From positions 1-64,000 of the forward strand of contig QPMI01000180.1 in NCBI GenBank assembly GCA_004431415.1: a stretch of 64,000 nucleotides of DNA. The letters are read 5' to 3'. The notes under the pieces were generated by a model. It was given only the letters and a program-made list of their open reading frames with translations, was not told the DNA's origin and did not search any database. The translations under genes and the position numbers were made by a program. Below, in pieces: positions 46,044 through 59,922 of the stretch. The stretch comes from Cyanophora paradoxa. Its lineage: Eukaryota > Glaucocystophyceae > Cyanophorales > Cyanophoraceae. Each line of letters begins with the position of its first letter. Positions within the stretch are counted from its first letter, which is position 1.

Positions 46044-47260
46044 CTTGAAGAACTCGTTGGCGTTGTTGCGACGATGAAGGGTGCTGCAATGCTGGATGCT
46101 CCCTGGTGGCGGATCGGGCCTGGCTCTTCGCCCACCTGATCGACACCTTCAGGGCCGCGGACCTGGCGAGGATTCGCGTGCTCACCGTCGTTGCGGTGAC
46201 TAAGGAAGGTCAGGGAGCCGCAGCGAGCGGGTTCTAACGGCCGACGACAGAAACGAAGGGAGTCGGCGTGACTCCAGCTACGCCTAACCGGTGCCTCCGG
46301 GCGTCCTCGCTGGTGGTCTCCCGCGCTCCTGGCCTAGGCCTGAGTCGAACGCATCACTCTCGCTGCTCGGCACGGCGGTGTGCGCGCTTGCAGAGTTTGC
46401 CGGAGAGAATGGGTACCCCGGTGTGCCTCTTTGGCGAGGGAAACGACAACGTGGGTCCGTGGCACGAACAGAGCCTTTACAGAGGCCGTCAGTTCAACTC
46501 ACACGAGCCGCTGAGAAGGCGCGCTTCCGAGCATTTTCGAATGTGCTTTTGCAATCGGATTCGCGACTCGCAAATTGCAATCGGATTCTTGACTTGGCGA
46601 TTGCTCATGATCATGATCAGCGGCTCTTAGCAGCTTGCATGCACGTTCGAAACCGCATGCGAAGGTCAGTCATTGTCAGACAATTGCAATCTTAGTTGGC
46701 GGCCGCGGTACAACTTCACCTAGGGCACGTGAGAGCTTGGCGCCCGCCGGGCCGCGCCCGCGGATCCGGAATCCCGTAGTCCCGCGCGCCGGGAGTCCGG
46801 ACATCGATCGGATACGCGCGCATGCGCTTAATTATTGGCGCGCGCGCGCGCCACGGTGCGATGGCCTGGTCTCGGGAGTCGGGAGTCGGGAGTCCGTCCG
46901 CGGCCGCTCCGACAGCCTCCGAGCCTCCGACGGATCCGGCGACAGCAAGGCTGAGCTAGCCCAAGCAGGCTACGCGTTGTGAATGCAATGATACTGCTGA
47001 TGCTATGTTGCCTGAGTGTGCTGGCCGCTTTCGGCAGGTCTAGCTCTGAAAGTACTTGTACGTATACATGAAAGCAGGGCCTGGAACTAGAACAGGAAAG
47101 CGACTTACAATACCAGAACTGATGGCAACCTAAGTCCAAACACGCTGAAACACACAACCTATGCGACGAACCAGACCGATGCCCTGCCCTGCCTAAACCA
47201 AAACCAAACAATGCTGTGCAATCTCAGAGTGTCTGAGAATAGACCGAAGGCCGAGCGCCT
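46044..47260. other. Intergenic region between the CCCH/RING and AAA-ATPase genes
   Basis: About 1.2 kb with no conserved coding segment. It contains GATCATGATC palindromes near 46610, a GC dinucleotide run near 46841, and a TCGGGAG heptamer repeated three times near 46872-46892. The part next to 47261 is probably the 3' UTR of the AAA gene. Confidence 0.45.
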
Positions 47261-50200
47261 TCACATAAAATAGGTGAGGGGCTCCTTGCGGCGGGAGCCG
47301 CCCTCTGCGCGCGGGGCGTGAGGGGCGGGCGGGGGCGGGGGGCGGCAGGGACGGCGGAGGGCGGGGGCGGGGGCGGGGGCGGGCGGACCGCCGTACATCT
47401 CGTTCCACTTGCGGAGCTCGCCGATGGAGAAGGCGTCCTCGCTCACGGAGGCGCCGATCTCCTCCCGCGCCTTCTCGAAGTCGCGCATGCCCAGCGCCCG
47501 CATCGCGACCCCCTCCTCCTCCTCCTCCTCCCCGCCCTCGCCCGGCATCGCCGAGTGCCGGTGGCCCGACGCGCGCTTCGCCGGGCGCTGCGGCGCCCCG
47601 CCGGCCTCGCGCTCGCGCTGGAGGACCTCCCGGATCGGCTGGTGCGCCGCCGCCACGCACACGTTCTTCAGGTCCGAGCCCGAGTAGCCCTGCGGGGCCC
47701 GCGCGCGCGCGCGCGCGCGTCGGCCAAGGGCGGCGATCGGGTCGGGGCGGGCGGGCGGGGCGGGGGGGCGGGCCTCGGTGGCGGCGGCGAGGGCCTCGAC
47801 ATCGACGTCGGGGCCCAGGTCCTCTCCCGCGAGGATGACGCGGAGGATCTTGGCGCGGTTCTCCGCGTCGGGCAGGTCCACGAGGAAGCGCCGGCGGAAG
47901 CGGCGCAGCACGGCGTCGTCGAGGTCGAAGGGGCGGTTCGAGGCGGCGAGGACGAGCACGCGCTCGTTCTCCTTGGTCTTGAGGCCGTCCCACAGCGACA
48001 TGAACTCGTTCTTGATCTTGCGCATCGCCTCGTGCTCGCCCTGCTTCTCGCGCTTCCCCAGCATGCTGTCCACCTCGTCCACAAAGACCACCGTCGGCGC
48101 GATCTGCCCGGCGTTGGTCGAGCCCCGAGGCCAGGGCCAGCCGGCCCGGCGGTGAGGGGCGGGGCGAGGGGCGGGGCGGCACCTTGGAGGCGAGGGTGAA
48201 GAGGGCCTTGACGTACTTCTCGCCCTCGCCGAACCACTTGGACGCGATCGTGCTCATCGTCACGTTGATGAAGTTCGCCCCCGCCTCCGTCGCCACCGCC
48301 TTCGCCAGCTGCGCCGCCTCCGTTCGACGGCCGCCCCGGGGGGGCGGGGCGGGCAGGGGCGGCGGGGGCGGGCGGGGCGGGGCACCATGGTCTTGCCGGT
48401 GCCCGGGGGCCCGAAGAGGAGGATGCCCTTGCAGGGCTTCGTGAGGTTGCCCTTGCGGAAGAGCTCGGGCCGCTGCAGCGGCAGCATCACCGTCTCCTTC
48501 AGCGCCTCCTTCACCGTGTCCAGCGCCCCGATGTCTGCTCCCCCGCCCGCCCCGTCAGCTCGGCCGGCGGCGGCGGCGGCCGGCGCTCCTCCCCCCTTCC
48601 GCGCGCGCGCACCGTCGAAGCGGACGCCGATCTCCCAGGGGGGTATGACCTCGCCCAGGAGTCGCTTCTCGAACTCGTTCTCGGCCACCACCTCCCGCAG
48701 CGCCTTCTGCGCGCCCCGTCGGCACCGGTCGCCGGGCGGAGCGGGGCGAGCGGCGCACGCTCTGCGGGTTGGCGTCCGACGAGACGCGCTCGAGCAGCGC
48801 CAGCGCCGCGTGCACGTCCTCCGCCGCGATCGTCAGCTTTGGCAGCGCCTCTTTCCTCGCCTCCTTCGCCTCCGCCGGAGCCGGCGCCGCCGCCGCCGCC
48901 TCGACCGCCGGCGCCGCGGGCTCGGCGGCAGCAAAGGCGGCGGTTGCGGCCTCCGCTGCTGCCGCGGCCTCCGCTGGCGCGGGCGGCGTGGGATCAGAGG
49001 CGGCTGCTGCGGGCTTCTCGACGTCCATGGCCTCGGCGGGGGCGGCCGCGGCGGCATCCGTTGCCTGGGCCGCGGCCGACGCCGGCGCCGCCTCCGCGGA
49101 CGGCGCCGGAGCGGAAGAGGCCGGCGCCGGAGCGGAGGAGGCCTCGGCAGTGGCAGGGGACTCGGAGGGCTGGGCGGGGGCGGGCGGGGCAGGGGCGGGG
49201 CTCGGGGCGGAGGGGTCGGCGGGGCGGTCGGTGGGGGGCGACGGGGAGGGGCTGGGCGAGGGGGCGAGGGGGGCGGGGGAGGCGGAGGGGCAGGCGGCGG
49301 GGTCGTGGGGGGCGGGGCGCTCGCGCTCGCGCATGAGGTGGCGGGCGACGGCGAGGCCGACGGCCTTCTCGACGGTCTCCTGCGAGAGGGCCTCCGCCTT
49401 GAGGAGGGCGGGGTCGAGGGGCCCCGCCAGCACGACCCCCGCGCGCTCCAGGCAGCGCCCGAGGGCGATGCGGTTCGCCTCGGCGCGCATGTACTCGACG
49501 TCCCGCTCGATCTGCCGCCGCCAGCGGGCCGCCTGCGGCTCCTCGGAGGGGCCCCCGAGCGAGATCTTGGCGGGGAAGAGGCGGGCGGCCATCTTGGATG
49601 ACTTGGCGGGCCCGTCGCGCGCCGCGCCGCGGGCCTCGTCGACGCGCGAGGCGACGTGGTCGAGGAAGCTGAAGTCGAGCAGCGAGGCGCCCCCGGAGGA
49701 GCCGCCCCCGCCGCCCTTGAAGAGCAGCGCCCCGCCGCCCGCCCGCTCCTTGCGCGGCTCCGCCGTGCTCGACCCGATGACCACCACCGCTCCGCTTACG
49801 CGCTCCAGCTCCCGCTTGAAGAGCGCGTACCGCTCGTCTGCGGTGCCCGTCAGGCCCGGCCGGGGGCGGGGGCGGGGGCGCGGGGGCAGGGGCGGAGGCG
49901 GGCGGACAGGAGGCGACGAGGGCGCGGTCGACGTCGGGGACGTAGACGATGCAGGGGGCGACGCCCTCCGACGCCGCCACCTCGAACGCCGCCTCGCTGC
50001 GGGGGCCCGTGAGGCGCCCGCGGCGGGGGCCCCGGGGCGGGGGGGGCGGCGCGGAGGCGCACATGACGAGCTGCTCGCGGCCGTCCTCGCTCTCCAGCCG
50101 CAGCTCGCTCGCGTTGCAGAACTGCGCCGGGCGGGTCGGCCAGCGCCGGCGAGGCGGGGCGGGGCGGGGCGGGGCGGGGCGGACGAAGCCGTGGCCGTCC

Positions 50201-53200
50201 TCGCAGAGGTGCCCGAGGTTGTTGCCGCCGGGGAGGGCCTTGTCGAACCGCACGCCCACCTTCCGCGGGTTGTCGTCGAACGTGATCACAACCTCTGCGC
50301 CGGGCGTCGGGCCCCGCGGCGGCGGGCGGGGCGAGCGGGGCGGGGCGGGGCGAGGCGCACTGCCGCGGTGGCCGATGGGGGGCCCGCGGGGCGTTGTCGC
50401 CGGCGAGGAGCTGGCGGCGGTCGGCGGCGAGGTGGAGGTAGAACGTGGGGGGCGCTCGCCCCCGCCCGGGAGGCCGGAGCCGCCGAGGAGGAGCCCGGCG
50501 TGGGCCGGCCCCACGAACTTGACGCGCTCGCCCCGCGCGAAGGTCCGCCGGGGCGCCCCTCCGAGCCCCCGGACTCGCCGCTCACGCCGGCGACGTGCCG
50601 CAGGGACTGCAGCAGCGCCGACGCCGCCGAGGGGGCCGGCGGGGCCGGCGCGGGGGCGACGGCGTCGGGGGAGGTGCCGTCGGCGGGGGCCGGGGCGGGG
50701 GCGGGCCCGTCGGCGGCGAAGACGTCGCCAAAGGACTCGGGGGGGTCGAGGATGAGGAGGGAGACGCCGAGGTGGTGCGCCAGCGCCCGCACGAGGCTCT
50801 CCTGGTAGATCTCGGTGCCCTGCGGGCCGGAGAGGAGCAGGCGGCGGGACATGGGCGGCAGCTCGGCGGTGTGGCGGGCGAGCTCGGGGCGGCGCAGGTA
50901 CGTGTAGACGCTGCCGACCAGCAGCTCCCGCGTGTCCTCGCTCAGGAAGTACGGGAACCCGGCGAAGGTAGGGCCCTTCTCCAGCTCCGCCGGCCGCTGC
51001 CGCCCCGCCCACCCGTCAGCGCGACGCGGGGCGGGGTGGGCGGGGCGGGGGCGGGGCGGGGGCGGGGCGGACCAGGACGCGGCGGAGGAGCTCCTCGCGG
51101 ACGGCCGCCTTCTGGGCGGAGCCGCAGATGACCGCCGCCGTCGCCGCCGCCGCCGCCGCCGCCGCCTCGGCGCTCGCCTCCGCCGAGACGCTCACTTGGG
51201 GCAGGGGGGCGCCCGGCGGGGGGCCCTGCCCGTGGCCCCGCGCGGCCTGGAGCTGCCGCTCGAGGCGCTTGTGGAGGCGGGGGATGAGGATCTTGGGCTC
51301 CCCGCCGGGGCTGCTCGCGCCCGACGCCCCGCGCGTGAAGGGCGACGAGGGGACCGGCACGACGAGCGTCGTCGCGTGGATCGGCGCCGGCTCGCCCAGC
51401 ATGTCGAGGTCCATGCCGCCCGCCGCGCCGGCCGCCGCCTCCGCCGCGCCGGCCTCGCCGGCCGCAGCGGGCGGCTCGTCGCTGGCGGAGCGGGCGAGGA
51501 GCTCGGCGAGCGAGTGGCCCTTCAGGAAGGGCGCGCCGCTCCCGGGCGGCAGGCTCGACTCGCCCGCCGACTCCTCCGACGCCGCCCCCGCCGTCCCCGC
51601 CGTCGGCTCCGTCGGCGGCGCCGGCGCCGGCGCCGGCGGCTCGATGGGGCGCGGCGGGTGGCCAGCGAGAGACGGGAGGGCGGCGGCGAGGGCGGGTATG
51701 CCGCTGCTGAGGGCGGTCTGGGCGGAGGACGGCTGCGGGGGGGCTGGGAAGGAGGAGGCGCCGGAGGCCAGCCACGTGGTGAAGCCGCCGGTGATGGCTG
51801 CGAGGGTCACCGCCGGCCGCGCGGAGCCGCCTGCCGCCGGCGCCGCTGCCGAAGAGGCTGCGAGGGCCGAGGGGAACGGCTGCTGGGGGCCCGAGGAGGA
51901 AGAGGCGGCAGAGGACGGGATCGCTGAGGCCGCAGCGCCGGGGCGGGCGGGTGGATGCATAGTGGAGGGGGGGCTTGGGATGGTGATCGGTGCGGGAGGC
52001 GCCGAGAGCTGCTGGAAGATCTGCATCAGCGGAAGCCCCCGTCAGACGTTGGATGGAGGACGTTCGACAGAGAGGGAGCGAGGGATGGGCGAACAAAGGA
52101 GTACGTCTTGCTGCCAGTGATCGTGATCTCGTCGCCGCTCTTGAGGGTCTGGCGGGTGCCCTTGCGCAGGAACTTGCCGTTGATCGTGAGCGAGCCGTTG
52201 CTAGAAAGGTTCTCCAGGGAGGCCTGCCCGGGGTGCTGAGTCTGCGACGGCCGCGGCCGGCCTCCGTCAGGGTGGGCGCAGCGCGGCTGCCAAGGGGGGG
52301 GGCGCCGACCGAGCTGACGATGCGGCACATCATCCCCGAGATGGCCGGGTCTCGCAGCTGGAACATGCAGCGAGAGTTCCGCCCGATGTTAAAACAGGGT
52401 CCAGAGATCGGAACCAGCGGTTGCTGCCGCGTGAAGCCATTAGCAGGGCGCCCAGAAAAGGAACCACGGGCGAACGAGCGGACCGAGCCGTACTGTGGGA
52501 TCAAATTGGCCCACGCCGTGCCCGCGACCGCTTGGGGCGCAACAGAAGATATGCTGGGAAGAATAGGAGCAGGAAGCGCTGCCGAAGAAGGGAATGGAGC
52601 AGAAGTGCCTTGCGCGCCAGACGAGAGCTTCGCCAGAACAGTTCCGAGAGCTCTGCGGGGAAGAAATGAGGTGAAGGATTGAGCGAACGCGTTCACACTA
52701 GTATGCACGTTCCCAGGCGCAAGAAAAGAGAGCGCACGAGTGAAGTGCGCAAACTGACTCGAGCATGTCTGCGATGGAACTTCCATGAGCAGGCGAAACT
52801 CGGAAGCCCGCGTGCGGACTGCATGCACGAGTCGCACCTTGGAAGCTTGGCACGCCGCTCGTCTGCTTTGTGGCGGCCGCAGCCGCGCGGGGCCCTGCAA
52901 CTGAAGCTGCATTGTGCCCGTCATCCACTGACTCCTCGGTCGGCAGGGGGGGCGTGGGCGGTGCCACGTTCAGATCAGTCGCGGCCGTTGCTGAGTCTGA
53001 TCCCGCTTCCGCAGTCCCCTCGGGGCCGAGCAAGGGAGCTGGGCCGGCGCTTGATGTCTCCGCTTCGCAAGCTGGCCCCGCCTCCGAGCTTGGATCGGCA
53101 GTCTAAAAAACAAGATATCACTCTTTAGAATGAGGGAAGGGCAATCCGCGCGTAAGTATGCATTCACCTTATGACGCTTCTCTGGATCCTCAGCGCGGTG

Positions 53201-53311
53201 AGGAGAATCGCCGTGGGGCGCGCCGCACGTTTCATCGCTCTCTGAATGTGCGCGCTTCTTCGATACGGTGGTGGGCTCGGCGCTTGGAGCGGGCTCCTCG
53301 CTGCGCCACAT
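47261..53311 (-). CDS. Plant-type FHA-domain AAA ATPase (MSP1/ATAD1 group)
   Basis: The domain order matches the large plant ATPases such as Arabidopsis At1g02890 and At4g02480. N-terminal exons are basic and acidic (MWRSEEPAPSAEPTTVSKKR; tentative ATG at 53311), then TEESVDDGHNAASVAG. An FHA-like domain has CFNIGRNSRCMFQLRDPAI and SGMMCRIVSS (about 52320-52410), then NGSLTINGKFLRKGTRQTL, SGDEITITGSKTYSF and FQQL. The central part has KVGVRFDKALPGGNNLGHLC EDGHGF and RLFPAKISL. The AAA module has VVAENEFEKRLLGEVIPPWE, Walker A GILLFGPPGTGKT (about 48387-48435), ATEAGANFINVTMSTIASKW and FGEGEKYVKALF, Walker B VFVDEVDSMLG, arginine-rich FRRRFLVDLPDAENR, and YSGSDLKNVCVAAAHQPI. It ends WNEMYGG then RKEPLTYFM at 47261. 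MSP1/ATAD1 extract mislocalised tail-anchored proteins from membranes; the function of the FHA form is less defined. An Ala/Pro-rich insert (about 48850-49310) is unusual. Confidence 0.93.
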
Positions 53312-53480
53312 CTCAGGCGGGGGTGCACGGGCAGATCGCACATGAGCGCACCCGGCGGGCCCGTCCATTCGCGCACGAAGAGCGGGCGTTGGGCGCCGGT
53401 GCTCGAGCAAAGACTACCGGAGTACACTAAACAGAAGCTCTAGCAGCGTACCCCGGCTGTCCGATCGAACCCAGCCAGCC
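53312..53480. promoter_or_regulatory. Short bidirectional promoter between AAA-ATPase and GT41-like genes
   Basis: 169 bp between the tentative ATG of the AAA gene (53311, -) and the ATG of the GT41-like gene (53481, +). No TATA box was found. If the AAA protein starts at an upstream in-frame ATG, the gap is even shorter. Confidence 0.4.
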
Positions 53481-56468
53481 ATGCGAGGGCGGCGATCAGA
53501 TGCAGAGAGCGGTGCCAGAAGGCGATGGCAGATCGCCCTCCTTGCGCTCCTAGGGCTCGCCCTCGCCGGCCGCGCCTCGTGCTCGTCCGACAGCGGGACG
53601 TACATCCTGCTGCGCCTCGACGAGCCAGCAAGCCCAGGCGTGTGGTTCCAGGTCAAGCCGGACGTCCGCCTGGGCGAACTGCTCGCGCTGGCGACGGAGC
53701 TGCTGCGGAGCCCGGAGCCGCTCCGGCACGCGTTCGATCGTGCGGGCGTGCTGGCAGACCCTCCCCGCCTCGAACCCGGGCAGGTCGTGTACTTCGCGTT
53801 CGAGCCGCCCGCAGGTGCCGGCCCTCCCGCTCGCCGCGTCGCGTACGCGAGTCGAGCGCGGCGCCGCAGGCGCCAGGCCGGCGCCAGCGTGGCAAGCGAC
53901 GCCACCGCCGGCTGCGAGGGCGGCTGCGACGGCGCCGCCGGCGGCAGCGCTTGTGGACCCCTCGTTCGCGGTGTCGGTGGCGGCGGCGGGGGAGGCGGGC
54001 CCGGGCTGGATGAGCATGCCGCCGAAGCAGGTCTTCGAGCACTCGCTGCAGCTGTACCACGTGCGCTGCCCCCCGTGCGGCCGCGCGCTCCCCGCCTCAC
54101 AAGCTCGGACAGAAAGGGGACCTGCGCGGGGCGCTGGCGGTGACGGATCGGCTCTATGACGTGGACCCGTGGATGAAGGTGCCGGGGGGCGGCGGCGGTG
54201 CGGGTCGCGGGGGATGACGGGGCGCGGCAGTGGGCGCACATGAACGCGGCGGTGTACCACCTGCAGCTCGGGGAGCTGCGGGCGGCCTACGGGGGGTACT
54301 ACCGCCTGGTCTACCTCATCCTGCAGGACTGTCGCGTCTGCCCCGAGCTGCCGCTCTGCTCCGCCGGCGAGCTCCTGCCCCTCCTCCGCTCCCTCGAGGG
54401 GTACCTCGAGGCCGAGGCCTGGTTCCGCCGCCGCCGCCTCGTCCGCCCCGCCCGCCCCGCCCCGCGCCGCCCGTGCACCGCCCCGCCCCGCGCGTGCACC
54501 CCCTTGACGCCGGCGGGGCAGGTGGAGGGGGGCCCGACGGGGGGCCGCGGGGAGTGCAGCGGGGCGGGGGAGGGCCCGCGGCTGGTGGAGGCCGCCCTTC
54601 ACGAGACCTCGGGCCTCATGGCCGTCGTCTGCGACTACCGCGACTCCCCCGCCCTCCTCTCCGCCCTCCAGGCCCTCGTCGCCTGGCGCGCCGCCCGCGG
54701 CGAGCCCCCCGCCACCCGCATCACCAACTTCCTCGGCTTCCCCTGGCCCCCGCCCCTCTTCCTCGCCGCCGCCCGCAACTCCCTGCCCCGCCCCGCCGGT
54801 CCCATCTACTCCTTCCCCCCGCCCCTCGCCCCGCCCCTCGTCGGCCGCCTCCGCGTCGGCTACTTCAACCGGCGGGTGGGGTACGACGCCGTCAGCCACG
54901 CCAACGAGGGCATCTTCGGCCTCTTTGACCGCTCCCGCTTCGAGGCGCGAACCCCCTTTCCGCGCCCCTCACGCGCTGCCCCCGCGCCGCCTCCGCCGAC
55001 CGGGCGCGGCGCAGCTGATCTGCTACACCTTCTCGGACCCAGCGGACCCGAGCGTCAACCCGAAGCTCATCGCCGCCTTCGAGCGCGTCGTCAAGTCAGC
55101 CCCCCGGCCCTGCCCCGTTCCGCCCCTCGCTTCTCCCACGCGCCGCGCTCACCGCATGCAGCCTCGCCCGCCACTCGGACGCCGAGGCCGCCGCCGCCAT
55201 CAACGCCGACCAGGCGCGCCCCGCCCCGCCCCGCCCCGCCCGGGCGCCGCGCCGGCGCGGCGCTGACGCCCGCGCCAGATCCACGTCCTCCTCGACGGCA
55301 GCTACATGAAGGACGCCGGAACCGAGGCCTGCCCCGCCCGCCCCGCCCGCCCGCCCCCCGCCCCCGCCCCGACCCTGAGGCCCTCCCGGGGGGCAGTTCC
55401 GGACGGAGATCCTGGCGCAGCACCCGGCGCCGGTGCAGATCGCGTACATGGACCACCCGGGGACGAGCGGCGCGCCCTACATGGAGTACATGCTCGCCGA
55501 CCGCTACTCCCTGCCCCCGGACCACTTCTTCGGGGGGTACACGGAGAAGCTCCTCGTCCACCCCGTCCACTACGTCGCCACCTCGCACGCCTCGTCGTAC
55601 CCGCACGTCAGGCGGCCCGAGGCGCGCCCCTCGCGCCGCGCCGCCGCCGAGGTCGGCTGGCTGCCCCCGGAGCTCGCCGAGCCGCCCCCGCCCCTCGGCA
55701 ACGGCCGCGTCCTGCTCGCCAACAACAACCAATTCCGCAAGGTGCCCCGCCCCGGCCCCGGCCGGCCCCGCCGGCCCGCCCTCGCGTGCGCGGTGCGAGC
55801 GGGCCGCGCGGCAGATCGACAGCGAGGTGCTGGCGGTGTGGGCGAACGTGCTGCGGCGGAGCCCGCGTAGCCTCCTCTGGACGCGGGCGCTGCCGACGTA
55901 CCAGGACACGGGCGTGGCGCCGCTGGGGCGGGAGCTGCTGGCGGCGGGGGTCGCGTCGGGGCGGGTGGCGGAGTTCAAGAAGCAGCGCTCGGAGGCGTAC
56001 CTGCAGCAGGCCTTCCTCGCCGACCTCATGCTCGACACCTTCCTCTACAACGCCGTCACTGTCGGCGCAGACTTCGCCTGGCAGGGCCCGTCCCCCACCC
56101 CCGCCCCCGCCCCCGCCCCCGCGCCTCGGGCCCTCACGCGGGGGCGGGCGGCAGGGGTGCCGCTGGTGACGACGCCGCGGGACATGCTGCAGAACCGGGC
56201 GGGGGGCGCGACGATCACGCAGGCGGGGGCGGGCTGGGGCGTGGCGGGGAGCGTCAAGGCCTACGAGGACCTCGCCGTGCGGCTCGCCGAGGACGGGGCC
56301 CTCCGCAGCGCCGTCCGCGCCGCGGGGGACGCGGCCGTCGAGGCCAGCCCCGAGTTCGACTGCGCCCGCTGGGCCGCCGCCACCGCCGCCGGCGCCGCCA
56401 TCTCCTTCGACCTGCACGCCGCCGGCGAGCCGCCCCACCACCTCGTCGTCGCCGGCGCCCTCCCGTAG
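53481..56468 (+). CDS. GT41 (O-GlcNAc transferase)-like protein with an N-terminal signal peptide
   Basis: The ATG at 53481 starts a basic segment, then a hydrophobic core at residues about 16-30 (WQIALLALLGLALAG) and SCSSDSG, a clear signal-peptide pattern. The middle part (GDLRGALAVTDRLYDVDPWM, HMNAAVYHLQLGELRAAYGG) looks TPR-like. The catalytic part follows GT41: GRLRVGYFNRRVGYDAVSHA, LICYTFSDPADPSVN, IHVLLDGSYMKDAG, HPAPVQIAYMDHPGTSGAPY, YTEKLLVHPVHYV, VLLANNNQFRK, SEVLAVWANVLRRSPRSLLW, LADLMLDTFLYN, and GVPLVTTPRDMLQNRAGG. By eye-alignment with human OGT, the Lys in the NQLYK motif is kept (NQFRK). The His498 position is Asp (GYDAVSH versus GNHPTSH), and the GHTTG loop reads AVTVG. Three introns have GC donors (54945, 55214, 55327). 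The stop is at 56466-56468. Activity and substrate are therefore open; OGTs are normally nucleocytoplasmic. Confidence 0.82.
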
Positions 56469-56578
56469 CCCGGCGCCGACCTTCTCCGATTCGAAACAAG
56501 CATGCACATTCCGCTATCTACTCCATGTGCGGGCTTCGCCAGCGCTTGCGGCCGCATGCCTTCGCAATTTAGCAAGCG

Positions 56579-57073
56579 CTAGCCGAGCGAGCGCTGTGGT
56601 GGCTCGCCGCACGGCGGCAGCACGGCGCCGCTGAAATTAATATTCAGCACGAGTGTGGGGAAGTTCCCGTCGCGGTTGACGTCGCCTCTGCTCCGGAGGG
56701 CGACCTCGGCCGCGGGGCGGGCCACAACCGCTCTGACGGGGACCGGAAAGAGTTTCAGAAACACGAATTTAATTACCCAGGTCCGAATCAGCAATTACCG
56801 CACCGCGCTCTGCCCTGAGCTCCGGCGGCTCCACGCCGCCGTTCAAGACAGTAAAGTCGTGAAAGTGCTCCGCGTGCGCCTCTTTGGGTGTTATCCTGCC
56901 TGTGCGGGTATCAACATGCGTAGCGCGAATTTGGGCATTTGGAATCTGCGGTTGGCGCTCGCACCGCCCGATCGCTCGGAAAGGATGGCAAAGAACTGCC
57001 GCGCCAGCTCGTCCTGCTCAGCGCTGATCTGGGCGCACAGCTGTTGTTCGTCTGCGGGTGAATTGCTTGCCAT
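56579..57073 (-). CDS. Small unrecognised protein, about 120 residues
   Basis: Three exons join in phase: 56965-57073, 56804-56899 and 56579-56730. Exon 1 gives MASNSPADEQQLCAQISAEQ then DELARQFFAILSERSG. Exon 2 gives RITPKEAHAEHFHDFTVLNG then GVEPPELRAER. Exon 3 gives AVVARPAAEVALRSRGDVNR, DGNFPTLVLNINFSGAV and LPPCGEPPQRSLG. The donors are GTGCGA and GTGCGG, and the acceptors are ACAG and CAGAG. No signal peptide or membrane segment is seen. The first part could form a helix or coiled coil. I do not recognise the family. The gene is divergent to KARI (354 bp between ATGs) and convergent with the GT41-like gene (110 bp). The alternation of coding and stop-containing segments in phase supports a real gene. 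Confidence 0.5.
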
Positions 57074-59916
<2,843 letters not shown>

Positions 59917-59922
59917 TAGGGT

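Noticed and set aside
46291-46695. Possible small gene on the plus strand in the 46.0-47.3 kb gap
   Set aside because: The open frames give no recognisable motif and no in-phase exon series; composition alone can explain them.
53481-56468. Canonical O-GlcNAc transferase or SPINDLY
   Set aside because: The GT41 fold signatures are present, but the signal peptide, the poor TPR region and the changed catalytic residues argue against a direct orthologue.
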